Shown: positions 22,202-33,075, counted from the first letter of the stretch. The stretch: DNA of 64,000 nucleotides from Bretschneidera sinensis (GCA_023935145.1 CM043699.1:109100536-109164535); one strand, 5' to 3'. Numbers and translations are program-made. The notes: generated from the sequence alone by a model not told the origin.

Positions 22202-23404
22202 GTGGTTGTACCACCATTGACAGAGGGAACCAATGCTATTGTCCAAGACCAAGTTGTTGACACTATAGCTGATGTTGATGTGAGAACTGATGATATTGTT
22301 TTGAGGAGATCACAGAGAAGTCGTAGACCAGGAATTTCTGATGATTATATTGTCTATTTGCAGGAGCATGAGTTTAATACTAGTATTTCTCTTGATCTAA
22401 CCTCTTTTAAAGAGGCCATTAATAGTCCTCAATCTTCATATTGGATAGATGCTATGCATGATGAGATGGCATCGATGTGTCGAAACAGTGTATGGGACTT
22501 AGTTGAACTACCATGTGGCTATAGGTCAAACCGCAAATGGGTTTTTAAGACCAAATATAATTCTAAAGGTCAAGTAGAAAGATATAAAACTAGGCTTGTT
22601 GCTGAGGGCTTTAACCAAAGAGAAGACATTGATTATAAGGACACTTTCTAGCCTGTTTCTACCAAGGATTCTTTTCGGGTTATTATGGAATTGGTGGCTC
22701 ATTTTGATCTTGAGCTGCATCAAATGGATGTTAAGACAGCTTTCCTTAATGGACATCTATTTGATGATGTGTACATAATGCAACTAAATGGTTTCCAAGT
22801 GGAAGGAAAGGAACACATGGTGTGTAAGCTTAACAAGTCCATTTATGGGCTTAAGCAGGCATCGAGACAATGGTACCTGAAGTTTGATGAGATTGTTACC
22901 TCTTGTGGTTTCAAGGAGAATCTTGTTGATCAATGCATGTATTTAAGGGTTAGAAGGAGTAAATATATCTTTTTTGTTCTTTATGTTGATGATATATTAC
23001 TCGCCACAAATGATATTGAGCTTCTGTTTGAGACAAAACGCATGTTGTCATCTCATTTTGATATGAAGGATCTTGGCGATGCCTCTTATGTTTTGGGCAT
23101 CCAGATTTTTTGTGAGAGAACTAGAGGCATTCTTGGATTGTCTCAGAAAACCTACATTGATCGAGTTCTAAGTAGGTTTAATATGCATTCTTGTTCTCCT
23201 GAGAAAGCACCTATTGTAAAAGGAGATAAGTTTTCTAAGTCTCAATGCCCTCAGAATGATAGTGAAAGGACTCAACTGCAAACGGTTCCCTATTCGTCAG
23301 TTGTGAGTAGTTTGATGTATGCTCAAGTATGTACACGACCTGATATTATTTATGTTGTTGGTGTACTTGGAAGATACTTGAGCGATCCTGGTTTGGCTCA
23401 CTAG
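22202..23404 (+). pseudogene. Copia B reverse transcriptase
   Basis: The N-terminal part (WVFKTKYNSKGQVERYKTRLVAEGF) ends at a TAG near 22651 in the ETFSPV motif region, and the frame continues (MDVKTAFLNG, IYGLKQASRQWY). The catalytic YVDD motif is intact at about 22981-22992 (FVLYVDDILLATND). The frame closes at 23402-23404 at a TAG where Trp is usual. Confidence 0.88.
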
Positions 23405-23975
23405 AAGGCTGCAAAGAAAGTGCTTTGATATTTGCAAGGCACTAAAGTTCTAGTGCTTACATATCGGTGATCTGACGTTCTTGATGTAGTTGGATATTCT
23501 GATGCCGATTTTGCAGGTTTTCCAGATGACAGGAGATCCACTTCTAGTTATGTTTTTATGATGGCAGGAGGAGTTGTTTCTTGGAAGAGTGTCAAACAGG
23601 AACTTATAGCTTCCTCTACAATGGAGGCAGAATATGTACCTTGTTATGAGGCTACATCTCAGGCTATATGGTTGCGAAACTTTATCTTGGGGCTAAGTGT
23701 TGTGAACACCATTTCGAGGTCGTTGAAGATATTTTGTGACAATTCTGCAGCAATTGTTTTCTCTCGAAACACTAGGAGCTCTTCTCACTCCAAGCATATT
23801 GACATTAAGTTTTTTTATTGTAAGAGATAAAATAGCAGAGTCTTGTATTTGTGTTGAGCATATTTTCACAGAGCATATGTTAGTTGACCCACTAACTAAA
23901 GGTTTAGCTCCAAAACTGTTTCAGGAGTATGTGACTCATTTGGGATTGTTAGAGTTTTCTGTTGTATTTAGTTAG
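23405..23975 (+). pseudogene. Copia B RNase H
   Basis: Coding-like sequence continues after the stop with YSDADFAG, SWKSVKQ, SSTMEAEY, the DNSAA motif and HIDIKFF, then shifts frame near 23830 to HIFTEHMLVDPLTKGL. These are the standard RNase H landmarks at the end of Copia pol. Stops occur near 23402, 23425 and 23467. Confidence 0.82.
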
Positions 23976-23977
23976 TG

Positions 23978-24410
23978 GGAGTTATGTGATCATTGACTAT
24001 ATTGTTTATGCTCATATTCTATTTTAAATATATCAATGTCAATGTATGCCTGAGACTCTCGTGATCATTGACTATTTGATTATATTGTTTATGCTTATAT
24101 TATGTTTTTAAATATAGCAAAGTCAATGTATCCCTGAGTCATGCGCATTTTGGACATGGTGTACTTTATGTATTGAGACATTTTGATTAGTCTCGTGCCT
24201 GGGTCATGCACATTTTGGACAAGGCGATTGTTTATGTAATGAGACATTATGTTTGGTCTCATGCCTGAGTCACGTGCATTTTGGACAGGGCGTACTTTAT
24301 GTATTGAGACAATCTATTTTAGTCTCATACCTGAGTCACGCACATTATGGACAAGGCATATTACTTACCAAAGACAATCTATTTTAGTCTATGCCTGAGT
24401 CAGGTGGTTG
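23978..24410 (+). repeat. Tandem repeats between pol and 3' LTR of Copia B
   Basis: Two kinds of repeat lie here. A block of about 80 bp (GTGATCATTGACTAT...GTCAATGTATGCCTGAG) occurs twice at 23985-24135. A 66 bp unit starting CCTGAGTCA and containing CATTTTGGACA recurs at 24133, 24198, 24264, 24330 and 24394. It lies in the untranslated 3' region before the polypurine tract. Confidence 0.8.
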
Positions 24411-24752
24411 TTAGTATAAGTTTGGTGTCATATATCCTATCGATATAGTCACTAGACTAGATGCTGCAATTGCATTTTGGACAAGGCCTATTTCTTTAAA
24501 GACATCCAGATTTGTCTCTAGGGCTTCTTGTGGAAACGAGTGTTCATCACTCTTTTGATTATTTCCATACTGCACTTGTATCTCATCGACCAAAGTTACG
24601 TGATTGCAATTATTGGTGATGTGTTGTATGCCTTGTCGGTGTATCGTTCACTAGCTTGTAATTGAAGGTACATTTTGAACAAGGTTTTTGGTTTTGGGAT
24701 GCTTGTTTGTGTTTATATTGAGATTAAATGTAATGCTGTCCAAGTGAGAGAT

Positions 24753-25117
24753 TGTTGTATATTTTGTATATAATGGACTAGCATTATCATTTAGTCATTG
24801 GGCCTATAATTGGATGGGCCACACTAATAGGCATATATGGAGGCCCCTACTCTCACCCATAAAAGTGGAACTAGCCCATTAAGTTCCACTTGGTGTTTTT
24901 CAGCTGCTCTTTCTCTGTCTCTCTGGGAAAAGAATGGGAAATCACAAAACAAGGGCAGAGAGTAGTTCTCTCCATAGAAGAAACTCTTTCTCTTTTGCAG
25001 GAACCCTAAAGCCACATGGAACATCCATCACAAGTTACAGGAGGTATGGACTCTCAACTTTCTTGAACACATGCTTTGATTAAAAGAAGAGATTAACACT
25101 TATTATGAATTCTAACA
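24753..25117 (+). repeat. 3' LTR of Copia element B
   Basis: 365 bp, same ends as the 5' copy, preceded by the purine-rich AAGTGAGAGAT (24742-24752), the probable polypurine tract. Confidence 0.93.
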
Positions 25118-25684
25118 TTCTCAAAGCAATGGACCCCAAATCTTCGAATTAGTGCATGCCATAGCAACAGTCGAGCATGGTAACTCTTTTACTCCTATTT
25201 ATTGTGGAAAACTAAAATCTCTCTAGGATGAGCTTGCAGATTTGTTAAAAATCGAACCTTTGTATACAAGTCCATATCCCAATTTGAGCCTCAACAACGA
25301 TTGGTGCAATTTTTAGTGGGATTGAATGAATCTTGTGCTTTTCTTTGTAGCCAAATCTTTCTTATGGAACCAACTCCCTCTGTTAATAAAGTATATAGTC
25401 TCATTCTCTAAGAAGAATGACAAAATTCTCTCTATTTAACTCTCGAAAACCTTGTTGAGACTACTGCCTTGGCTACTTCTAATTTTTTTAGAGGAAATGT
25501 CTTCAGCCCTTCAAAGACCATGGTGTGTTGTTATTGCAAGAAAGAGAATCATACCAAAGAGAATTGCTACAAATTGAAGAACAAACAAAAAAATGTTATC
25601 CCAAGTCTATCAATTCAAAATCGCCCTCGCACTTCACCTTTTACTGCCAATGCCAATAAGTGCAATATTGTCAACATAAACTAA
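25118..25684 (+). pseudogene. Copia A gag, C-terminal part with zinc knuckle
   Basis: Coding resumes directly after element B (GPQIFELVHAIATVEHG), completing the interrupted gag. The part at 25469-25684 carries a clean CX2CX4HX4C knuckle (CYCKKENHTKENC). Stops are present between. The plus-strand frame dissolves after about 25680, where minus-strand Copia sequence begins. Confidence 0.75.
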
Positions 25685-25689
25685 GAGAA

Positions 25690-26130
25690 AAAGGATGTAG
25701 AGACTGCCTTGCTCCTTACCCATATCAATATCCGTTTTCATTGATAGGTCTTGTAAAATACGTTTGTCAGGATAAAAAATAATGGCACAGTTTAGGGATT
25801 TTGTCAGCTTGCTAACAGAGAGAAGATTATGCTGGAAAGATGGAATGTAAAGAACATTGTCTACTGATATGGTAGAGTTTAATTCAGTTGTCCTTATTTG
25901 TGTAATGTTAGCTTGTTTTCTGTCAGGGAGGGTAAAAGTTATTGGTGAGTTTGCAATGGAAGAGGTTAAAGAATTTGAGTCTTACACCATATGATCAATA
26001 GCTCCACAATTAATCACCTACAGTTTAGAAAGGATAGATAAGCACGTCAGAAAATTATCTGTAAAATTTGCTATTAGTTGGGGTGTACATGGAAAGATCA
26101 AGGTAATCAGTTTGGCATATTGCTCAGGTG
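25690..26130 (-). pseudogene. Copia protease / pre-integrase fragment in reverse orientation
   Basis: Read on the minus strand this is Copia coding sequence: INCGAIDHMV (protease active-site region), then LYIPSFQHNLLSVSKLT and MGKEQGSLY of the pre-integrase domain. It continues the frame of 30393-30570 once element C is removed. Either an internal segment of element A was inverted, or this is a separate element. Confidence 0.65.
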
Positions 26131-26135
26131 TAAAT

Positions 26136-26330
26136 AGTTGAATTTAAGAGAGTAAGTGAGACAATACAAAGAGAAGAGAATTGTATTGAAAGGTGTGATT
26201 TGTTTACAAAGGAGGTATCCTATTTATAGCCTAACCTAAAGGGAATGTTTCCCATTCTAACCGATGTGGGACTAACATATACATTGTATGTGTGTGTGTG
26301 TGTGTCTATATATATATATATATATAAACA
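26136..26330 (-). repeat. 3' LTR of Copia C
   Basis: Starts TGTTTATATATA on the minus strand after the polypurine tract TTGAGGGGGGT (seen as ACCCCCCTCAA at 26331-26341). It includes a TG/TA compound microsatellite at about 26285-26326. Confidence 0.85.
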
Positions 26331-26343
26331 ACCCCCCTCAAAC

Positions 26344-26900
26344 TCAAGGTGGTAAAATGGAGACCAACTTGAGTTTGGAAACTAAATCCTGAAGGCGTCC
26401 AGGAGGATGTGTTTTAGTGAAGATATCAGCAGTTTGATCGGCAGAAGAAACTGATAATAGTCCAATAGTCCCACGGGTAAGATGATGACACACAAAGTGA
26501 CAATCAATCTCAATGTGTTTTGTGCGTTCATGGAATACATCATTGTGAACAATCTGGATAGCACTTTGATTATCGCAGCTGATGATAGTGGTAGTAGAAT
26601 GAGTGACGCCCATGTTTGCAAGTAACCAGCGAAGCCAAAGAAGTTCCCGAGTTGTTTCGGCAAGGGCTCAATACTCAGCTTCTGTGCTGGATCGAGCGAC
26701 TACTGTTTGCTTCTTGCTTCGCCAAGAAATAAGAGAATCACCAAGAAAGAAATAATAACCAGTAGTGGATCTACGATCAGTGGGATCACCTGCCCAATCT
26801 GCATCTGAGTAGGCACGAAGCTCAAAGGAAGAGTGAGTTGAGAAATAGAGACCATTAAATAGAGTTCCTTTGAAGTACCTGAGATTGCGAAGGACTGCGG
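26344..26900 (-). pseudogene. Copia C RNase H
   Basis: Minus-strand frames give [22 protein letters not shown] followed by a stop where Trp or Arg is expected, CDNQSAI, ERTKHIEID and DQTADIFTK. The domain is complete in outline but split by one stop and a frame change. Confidence 0.82.
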
Positions 26901-26901
26901 C

Positions 26902-27771
26902 CTAATAGGGTGTGCGAGGAGCAGAGAGAAATTGACTGACAATATGGATAGCATAAGAGATGTCAAGGCGAGTAACTGTAAAATAAACAAGACTACCAAC
27001 AAACAGGCGAAACAAGGTGGGGTCTTCCAAAGGTGCACCATCCAGAGGAGTGAGTTTAGAGTTGAGCTCAAAAGAAATGGTATATGTCTTACTATCTGTG
27101 AGTCTCGCTCGAGTAAGAAGGTCAAAAATATACTTTGCTTGAGAAAGATAATATCCCTCGGAGTTAGAAGTGATCTCAAGTCCTAAGAAGTAACTGAGCT
27201 TCCCAAGATCTTTCATCTCAACATGTTGGCCGAGATAAGTCTTGAGATCCGAAATTCCAGATGTGTCATCACCAATGATGATCATGTCATCAACATAGAG
27301 GAGAAGAAGGATAGTACCCTGGTTTGTTTTTCGAATGAAAAGAGCAGAATCATGTGAGCTGGGAATGAATCCAAAATCTCCAACAATGCTGTTGAACTTG
27401 GCAAACCAAGCCGGATGAGTTTGCTTGAGACCATAGAGAGCTTGACGAAGTTTGCATGCTTGAAGCGGAAGATGATAAGAACCAAGAGGAGGGCACATAT
27501 AAACTTCTTCGGTGAGTTCACCATTAAGAAAAGCATTTTTAACATCAATCTGAAATAATCCTTAATGATGAATGACAACAACTGCAATTAAGCTGCGAAC
27601 TGACGTGAGGCGGGCAATCGGAGTAAAGGTCGCCTCATAGTCAATCCCATACTCTTGGGTAAACCCTTTAGCCACAAAGCGAGCCTTGTATCGATAAATG
27701 GACCCATCAGAGTGAGTTTTGATCTTGTAAACCAATTTGCATCCTATAACATGTTTGCCTTTAGATCCCAA
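26902..27771 (-). pseudogene. Copia C reverse transcriptase
   Basis: The first part (27562-27771) reads GCKLVYKIKTHSDGSIYRYKARFVAKGF. After a stop near 27560 the frame continues with QALYGLKQTHPAWF and the intact catalytic motif LLYVDDMIIIGDD, then MKDLGKLSYFLGLEI and TRLDISYAI. The frame ends at 26902 at a stop. Confidence 0.85.
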
Positions 27772-27932
27772 GTGTGAGTGTTTTCGAGTGCCTGTAATTC
27801 ATTATTCATTGCTTTTTGCCAAAGAGGATCAGAACTAGCTTCATGATAAGACTGTGGTTCATAGTGAGAAAGAATAGTAGAAAATACAACAAAGTCACGA
27901 AGCTTAACAAAAAGAGTTTTTACCTGGTTACT

Positions 27933-28175
27933 TCATCGAGGAGGGAGATCAGAAGTTGTTGGAGCGGATCCATCGGAAGAGATAAGTTGCTCAGAAGAGG
28001 GTAAGGTGGATAACTCAATTGAGGTGTCTGTAGACATGTTAGGTGGTAATGAGATATTTGATAAATAGATAGGATGTGTTAGAGCTGATCCATCGGAAGA
28101 GACAAGTTTCTCAGAAGACGGTATGGTGGATAACTCAATAGAGGTGTCTGTAGACATGTTAGGTGGTAATGACAT
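27933..28175 (-). repeat. 40-codon tandem repeat in the Copia C integrase-RT linker
   Basis: Two in-frame copies of a 120 bp unit (starts of GATCCATCGGAAGAG at 27967 and 28087) encode a Ser/Thr-rich stretch with LPPNMSTDTSIELST. It lies in the variable linker between integrase and RT, where such repeats are tolerated. Confidence 0.8.
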
Positions 28176-28215
28176 ATCTGATAAAGAGATAGGATGTGTT
28201 GGTGGAGATGTTGAC

Positions 28216-29048
28216 TTAGAAGAAAATTTGTCTCAAGAGTGTCGGGAAAAAGATCCTTGGAGAGGTCAGTGAATAGGAAAGAGGTGTTGTCGTGCGACAG
28301 GTGAAACTTAGACATGGAGGCGAACATCTTATGTTCCCAGAAAACAACATGATGAGACACTCGAAGACATTTGGAGTGAGGATCACAACAGCTGTAGCCT
28401 TTGTGTTCAACACTGTATCCCAAGAAACAACATAAGTGAGATCTAGGTTCCAATTTGGTGCGCTCATGAGGTTGAAGGAGAACAAAATAGGCACAATCAA
28501 ATAACTTAAGAGTGCTATAGTCAGGAGGGTGACCATAGAGATGCTCAAAAGGTGATTGATTCTCAATGATGGGAGAAGGTACACAGTTCTTAGTGTAAAC
28601 AGCTGTAAGAGCAGCTTTACCCCAAAAACGTTCAGGACACGAAGTGGATATGAGAAGAGCACGAACGGTATTGAGAATATCTCGGTGTTTGCACTCAGCA
28701 CGCCCGTTTTGTTGAGAGGTTCTTGAACATGAACGATGAGGAAGAGTGTCATGTTAGCGAAAAAGTTAAGGATGTTAGAGTCTGTGTATTCAACAGCATT
28801 GTCAGCATGAAACACTTTGATATTGCAAGAATATTGAGTTTGGACCATGGTAGCAAAATCAAAGTATAATTGAGGTAATTCAGATCAATTACGCATAAGA
28901 AATATCCAGGTGTAACGGGAGTAATCATCAACAAAAATGACAAAATACTAGAGCCTCCCATAGTAGTAGTGAAAGACGGGCCCCAAACATCATAGTGAAT
29001 CAAGTCAAATGGTGTAGAAGAAAAAGAATCACTTTTGTGAAATGGCAA
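28216..29048 (-). pseudogene. Copia C integrase remnant
   Basis: Minus-strand pieces include DLIHYDVWGPS (first acidic residue), LNKTG and PLRVLN in shifted frames, and CCFLGYSVEHKGYSCCDP, the typical end of Copia integrase. Several frame changes separate the pieces. Confidence 0.7.
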
Positions 29049-29213
29049 TGCCGATTGTTTGGCAAGTTAAGAAGGAAGACAATCAAATTGTTCTTTATTA
29101 ACAAGCCCTTAATGACCACTAAACACTAAGGATTGAAGAAGATCAACATAAGCATGACCCAGATGAGAATGATAGAGACTGATAGATGGGGTAGATGAGA
29201 CTGGGGTTGCTGT

Positions 29214-29759
29214 TTAAACTGATGAGGAAAAACGGGATGAAATGTAAAGATTTATGAGCTCAAAGAGTCGTCCAACCTTATGGCCTATCCCAAGAGTGTG
29301 TCCCGTCTTTGGATCCTGCACGTAACAACCAGAAGCAAAAAAAAAAATGATAATTAGACCAAAGTCACATAATTGACCAACATATATGAGATTAAGAGTG
29401 AGTTGGGGAATACAATAAGTATCAGGAAAAGAAGTATTTATTGTTGCAATTTTTTCGATATGACTCACGGTCATAGGAGAACCATCAGCAGTTTGAATAG
29501 TCAAAATATGATTAGCAAGACGTTTGGTGGAAAAGAGAGTGGAATCAAGAGTCATGTGATTACAATATGAAGAGTTAAAGAACCAAGATGAATTACCTGA
29601 AGTGACTGACATAGTAGTAGAAGGTAGATTACCAGAATGAGCAATGACTTTTTTGAAAATTTCTTCTATGTCAGAAGTAGAAAATGTTTCAATGGAAGCA
29701 GTGGATGATGAACTTTCAGCAGTAGTCGCAACAGATCTAGAAGGAGTATCATGAGACAT
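29214..29759 (-). pseudogene. Copia C protease region
   Basis: The minus-strand frame of 181 codons reads through SWFFNSSYCNHMT, where the protease motif DSG has become NSS, then DTYCIPQLTLNLIYVGQL and RLFELINL of the pre-integrase region. Loss of the catalytic Asp indicates a dead enzyme. Confidence 0.75.
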
Positions 29760-30135
29760 GTATTACTGGAATGTCTATTGGGGTTTTGGAAACAATCACG
29801 TTGAAGATGACCAGGGGCTTGCTTTTTACAGAATTGACAAACTCGAACCAGGGACATCGATGGAGAATAAGACTCCAATTATAGTGACATCAATGGAGCG
29901 GTGGTTGAGATAACGTTGATGGAGCAACGATTGAAGATGACCAGGGGCTTGCTTCTTACATAATTGACAAACGCGACCCGGGGATGTCGATAGAGAATAA
30001 GACTCTGACTATAGTGATAACTCAACAAGTATGAAGAGGATATACAAGAAGTCTTTATGATGTGAAGGATCCACTAATAGTGGCAATTACAGAGCATACT
30101 CAACTCTTGATATACTGAGAACCACTAAGAACCTA
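29760..30135 (-). other. Remnant of gag in Copia C with a 132 bp duplication
   Basis: Only about 0.38 kb separates protease and primer site, so most of gag is deleted. A knuckle-like CQFCKKQAPGHLQRDC is seen (near 29780-29850). The block beginning TGAAGATGACCAGGGGCTTG occurs twice, about 132 bases apart (about 29800 and 29933). Confidence 0.65.
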
Positions 30136-30147
30136 GCTCTGATACCA

Positions 30148-30285
30148 AGTTGAATGTAAGAGAAGAAGTGAGACAATACAAAGAGAAAAGAATTGTATTG
30201 AATGGTGTGATTTGTTTACAAGAGAGGTATCCTATTTATAGCCTAACCTAAGGGGAATGTTTCTCATTCTAACTGATGTGGGACT

Positions 30286-30375
<90 letters not shown>

Positions 30376-30387
30376 CACACATTAACA
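30148..30387 (-). repeat. 5' LTR of Copia C
   Basis: 240 bp. The minus strand starts TGTTAATGTGTGTG and ends ACATTCAACT next to the primer site. It contains an (AT)n tract of about 75 bases (30290-30364) and an AC run. Confidence 0.85.
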
Positions 30388-30392
30388 TAAAT

Positions 30393-30570
30393 GTTGAAGT
30401 GGTCTTCAGTAAATCAACATGAGAGCCACTAAGATCATCTTGCATAGGGCTAGAAGACACTAAAGCATTGACTACAAAAGATTTATTAATTGAAGTACAA
30501 AGTTGATGTACTATAGAGCGATATAAAACTCGACTCATAGCCAAAGTATATACATAACAAGAAGGCACTA
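30393..30570 (-). pseudogene. Reverse-oriented Copia fragment, upstream half
   Basis: The minus strand reads NKSFVVNALVSSSPMQDDLSGSH, a post-knuckle gag/protease linker, and joins the 26130 end across element C (FTPEQYAKLI). At about 30572 the sequence switches to plus-strand RT of element A. Confidence 0.6.
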
Positions 30571-30571
30571 A

Positions 30572-30926
30572 TTACAACAAGACCTCTACCCCAGTTGCCA
30601 AGTCGATCACAATTTGCTGCCTCCTGACCATAGATGTTATTCATGGTTGAGATCTTCATCAATTAGATGTAAATAATGCATTTTTACATAGGGAACTTTC
30701 TGAAGAAATCTACATGCAGATTCCAATAGGCCATTTTAACAGGGGGAGAATCGGGTTTACAAATTGAACAAATCGTTGTATGGTCTCACACAAGCTGGTT
30801 GAAATTGAATTCAATTTTTTTTTCTAATCCTTATTTAATGTTGGGTTCTCTCAATCTCATATCAACTACTCCTTTTTCTTTCATAGTCAAGGTGTATCTC
30901 AAATCCTTCTCTTGGTTTATGTTGAT
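30572..30926 (+). pseudogene. Copia A reverse transcriptase, first part
   Basis: The plus strand reads [13 protein letters not shown] and SEEIYMQIP, then (with shifts) a region corresponding to SHSQGV and LLVYVD, ending within the catalytic YVDD motif at 30926. The missing Asp and the rest of the domain follow at 32162, after the solo LTR. Confidence 0.8.
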
Positions 30927-32161
30927 TGTTAACTAAGATGAAACCCAAGAAGGGGGTGAATTGGGTTTAAAAACTTTTTGCAAAAAACAAACAAATTCAC
31001 AAAATATGCAATCAACTAAGAGCAATAAAAATGGAATTGCTGAAAATTTAAAGAGTAAGATAGAAGAGTGTGCAAACTCAGTTTATAGTGGTTTGCCAAT
31101 ATCGAAATCTCTCCCAATTCTGGTTTTCACTAAATCGAACAAGCAACTTCCAAGATGTTGCCCAAACCATTAGAATATTCTTTTACAAATAATTTTTTTC
31201 TCAAGTTTTAACACCTAAACACTCAAAAGAGTTATACCAACTCTTTTTCTTACAAAGATAGTATTTAATAAGATGAGTTTGGTACAAGAGAGAATGTATT
31301 TAATGCTTACAACTGGAGGTTTTCTCTCTCTCAAGAACAAAAATTTAAGAATAGCTCAAGAAGAAAATTTTGAAAGCTTTGAAAAGTAGTAAATAAGCAA
31401 TAGAAGGAATTAAATGTTCTTGATTGTCAGAAATGCTAATTTATGAAGATTTTTTTTATTATATAGTTTTAATTATATATGGCCGTTAGACATAAAGAAT
31501 AGCCATTTGAAGCATTAAATGCTCTGTCTCATGCCTCAATTTTCAAAAGCTAACCGTTATTTTTGAACATTGAGTTAACTGTGTTCAAGATCCAGTCAAC
31601 TTTGTCTTTTTAAAACTGAGAAAATAAACATCAGAGGCATAATCCACTCAACTATATTGCTGTACAGTCGACTTGAGGAATATTTTTAGTCCTCATATAG
31701 TCGAGTGGACAACCATGTAGTCGACTGTGTCAAAGTTGCTAGAAAAACATTTTTTCTAAAGTTTCAACCTGAGACCAGCATCCAGTCGACTGGGTCAAGG
31801 GTCTAGTCGACTGTGGCTTCTTGAAAAAGAATTTTTGCAAAGTAGTTTTGTACTAATCTTTTTCTAAAAGTTGTTTAGATTTTAATCAAAACATTTTGAA
31901 ATCAAAATGAGCCAATTAAAAGCTAAATAATTGAGAGGGGATTACATAAACTTCAACTACCTTAAAAGCTTCTTTGCTTGAACTTTGATTTGCTTAGAAA
32001 CTTCCTCAAAGGATTGAAACGATGTGAGTGCATATCGTTTGAAGGCGTGCAAACCTTATAAAGTACTTACAAGGTACCTTAAAGACTAAAAAACTTAGAT
32101 AAAAATTGTTAGATAATTTTAAATTAGCAGTGTCATTATCAAAATCAAAATGAGATCAACA
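30927..32161. mobile_element. Solo LTR (1235 bp) inserted in the YVDD motif of Copia A
   Basis: The element begins TGTTAAC and ends ATCAACA, and is flanked by perfect TTGAT duplications (30922-30926 and 32162-32166). These are the hallmarks of an LTR integration. There is no internal coding region, so it is a solo LTR left by LTR-LTR recombination. It includes AAGAAGGGGGTGAATTGGGTT, common in plant repeats, and several TCGACTGT motifs (31660-31820). Its parent family and orientation are not determined. Confidence 0.85.
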
Positions 32162-33075
32162 TTGATGATATTGTACTCACTAGAAATGCTACTGTGGCTA
32201 TTGATGCACTTAAGGCATATCTCAATAAAAAAAATCATATGAAAGATTTGGGCCCATTAGACTATTTTTTGGGTATTGAAGTTGTTCATTCCTTTAAGGA
32301 CATCTATCTTTTGCAATGGAAATACACTGAAAATTTTAAAAGACATGGATTTTTTAAGATCCAAAGCTGCAAACACTCCTATACAACAACATTTGAAGTT
32401 AAAAGACTTTGAGAATTGTTAGAAGATCCTTCCTCTTATCATTGCCTCATTGGGTGTCTAATCTACTTGACAATAACAAGGCCAAACATTTTTTACTCGG
32501 TTCATATTCTATGCCAATTCATGTATCAACCGTGCAAGCCTCACTTCGATGTTGCACTTTGATTACTTAGATGTCGTAAAGGCACAATCGGATAAGGCAT
32601 TCATTTTTCATCATCCAACTCTCTTCATTTGACAGTTTACTGTGACTCAGAATGGACCAGTTGTCCGTTTACTAGACACTCCACCATAGGTTTTTGTATT
32701 TTCCTTAGTACTTCTCCAATTTCATGGTAAAAAATAAACAATCCATTGTTTCGTGCTCCTCCGCCAAGATTGAATATCGTACCATGGAAATAACAACATG
32801 TGAATGGATGAAATTCTTGATCCCTGATCTAAGGATTGAGATCATGAACCTATCACATTATACTACTACAATAAAGTTGCCTTTCATATTGCTGCCAATC
32901 CGACGTTTCATGGATGTACAAAACACATTATTTGGTCCTTCATACTATCATGAGAAAATTCAATTAAGCTTGTTCTATACCAATTTTGTTTCCTCCACTC
33001 AACAGTTAGCTGATGTCTTCATAAAAGCTTTAGGGAAAGATTATTCACAAGTTGGGCGTTGCTAACCTCCAAGTT
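32162..33075 (+). pseudogene. Copia A reverse transcriptase second part and RNase H
   Basis: It resumes with DDIVLTRN, completing YVDD across the solo LTR. Then come MKDLGPLDYFLGIEV, TITRPNIFYSV, SSAKIEYRTM and TQQLADVFIKALG. The frame shifts and stops at several places (for example near 32412 and 32700). Confidence 0.8.

Larger units (their letters stand above)
18573..25117 (+). mobile_element. Copia LTR retrotransposon B, full length (6.5 kb), inactive
   Basis: Two 365 bp LTRs (TGTTGTATATTTTG...TTCTAACA) flank a primer site and a gag-pol region in the usual Copia order: gag, protease, integrase, RT, RNase H. The LTRs differ at about 20 of 365 positions by eye, so the insertion is not recent. 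The flanks are TTCTA on the left and TTCTC on the right, a 5 bp target duplication with one change. It lies inside the gag of element A in the same orientation. Several stops and at least two frameshifts break the polyprotein. Confidence 0.92.
26136..30387 (-). mobile_element. Copia LTR retrotransposon C, internally deleted (4.25 kb)
   Basis: Two LTRs (26136-26330 and 30148-30387) in minus orientation are flanked by a perfect 5 bp duplication TAAAT (26131-26135, 30388-30392). The primer site TGGTATCAGAGC lies at 30136-30147. Protease, integrase, RT and RNase H are present in order, but most of gag is missing, so C is a deletion derivative. All domains contain stops or shifts. Confidence 0.9.

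Noticed and set aside
25640..25690. Minus-strand RT-like peptide LVYVDNIALIG overlapping plus-strand gag
   Set aside because: It is only about 11 residues long, lacks further RT sequence and overlaps the gag reading frame; kept as a caution for the inversion model, not as a feature.
30290..30364. Long open minus-strand frame of alternating Ile-Tyr
   Set aside because: It is the translation of an (AT)n microsatellite in an LTR.
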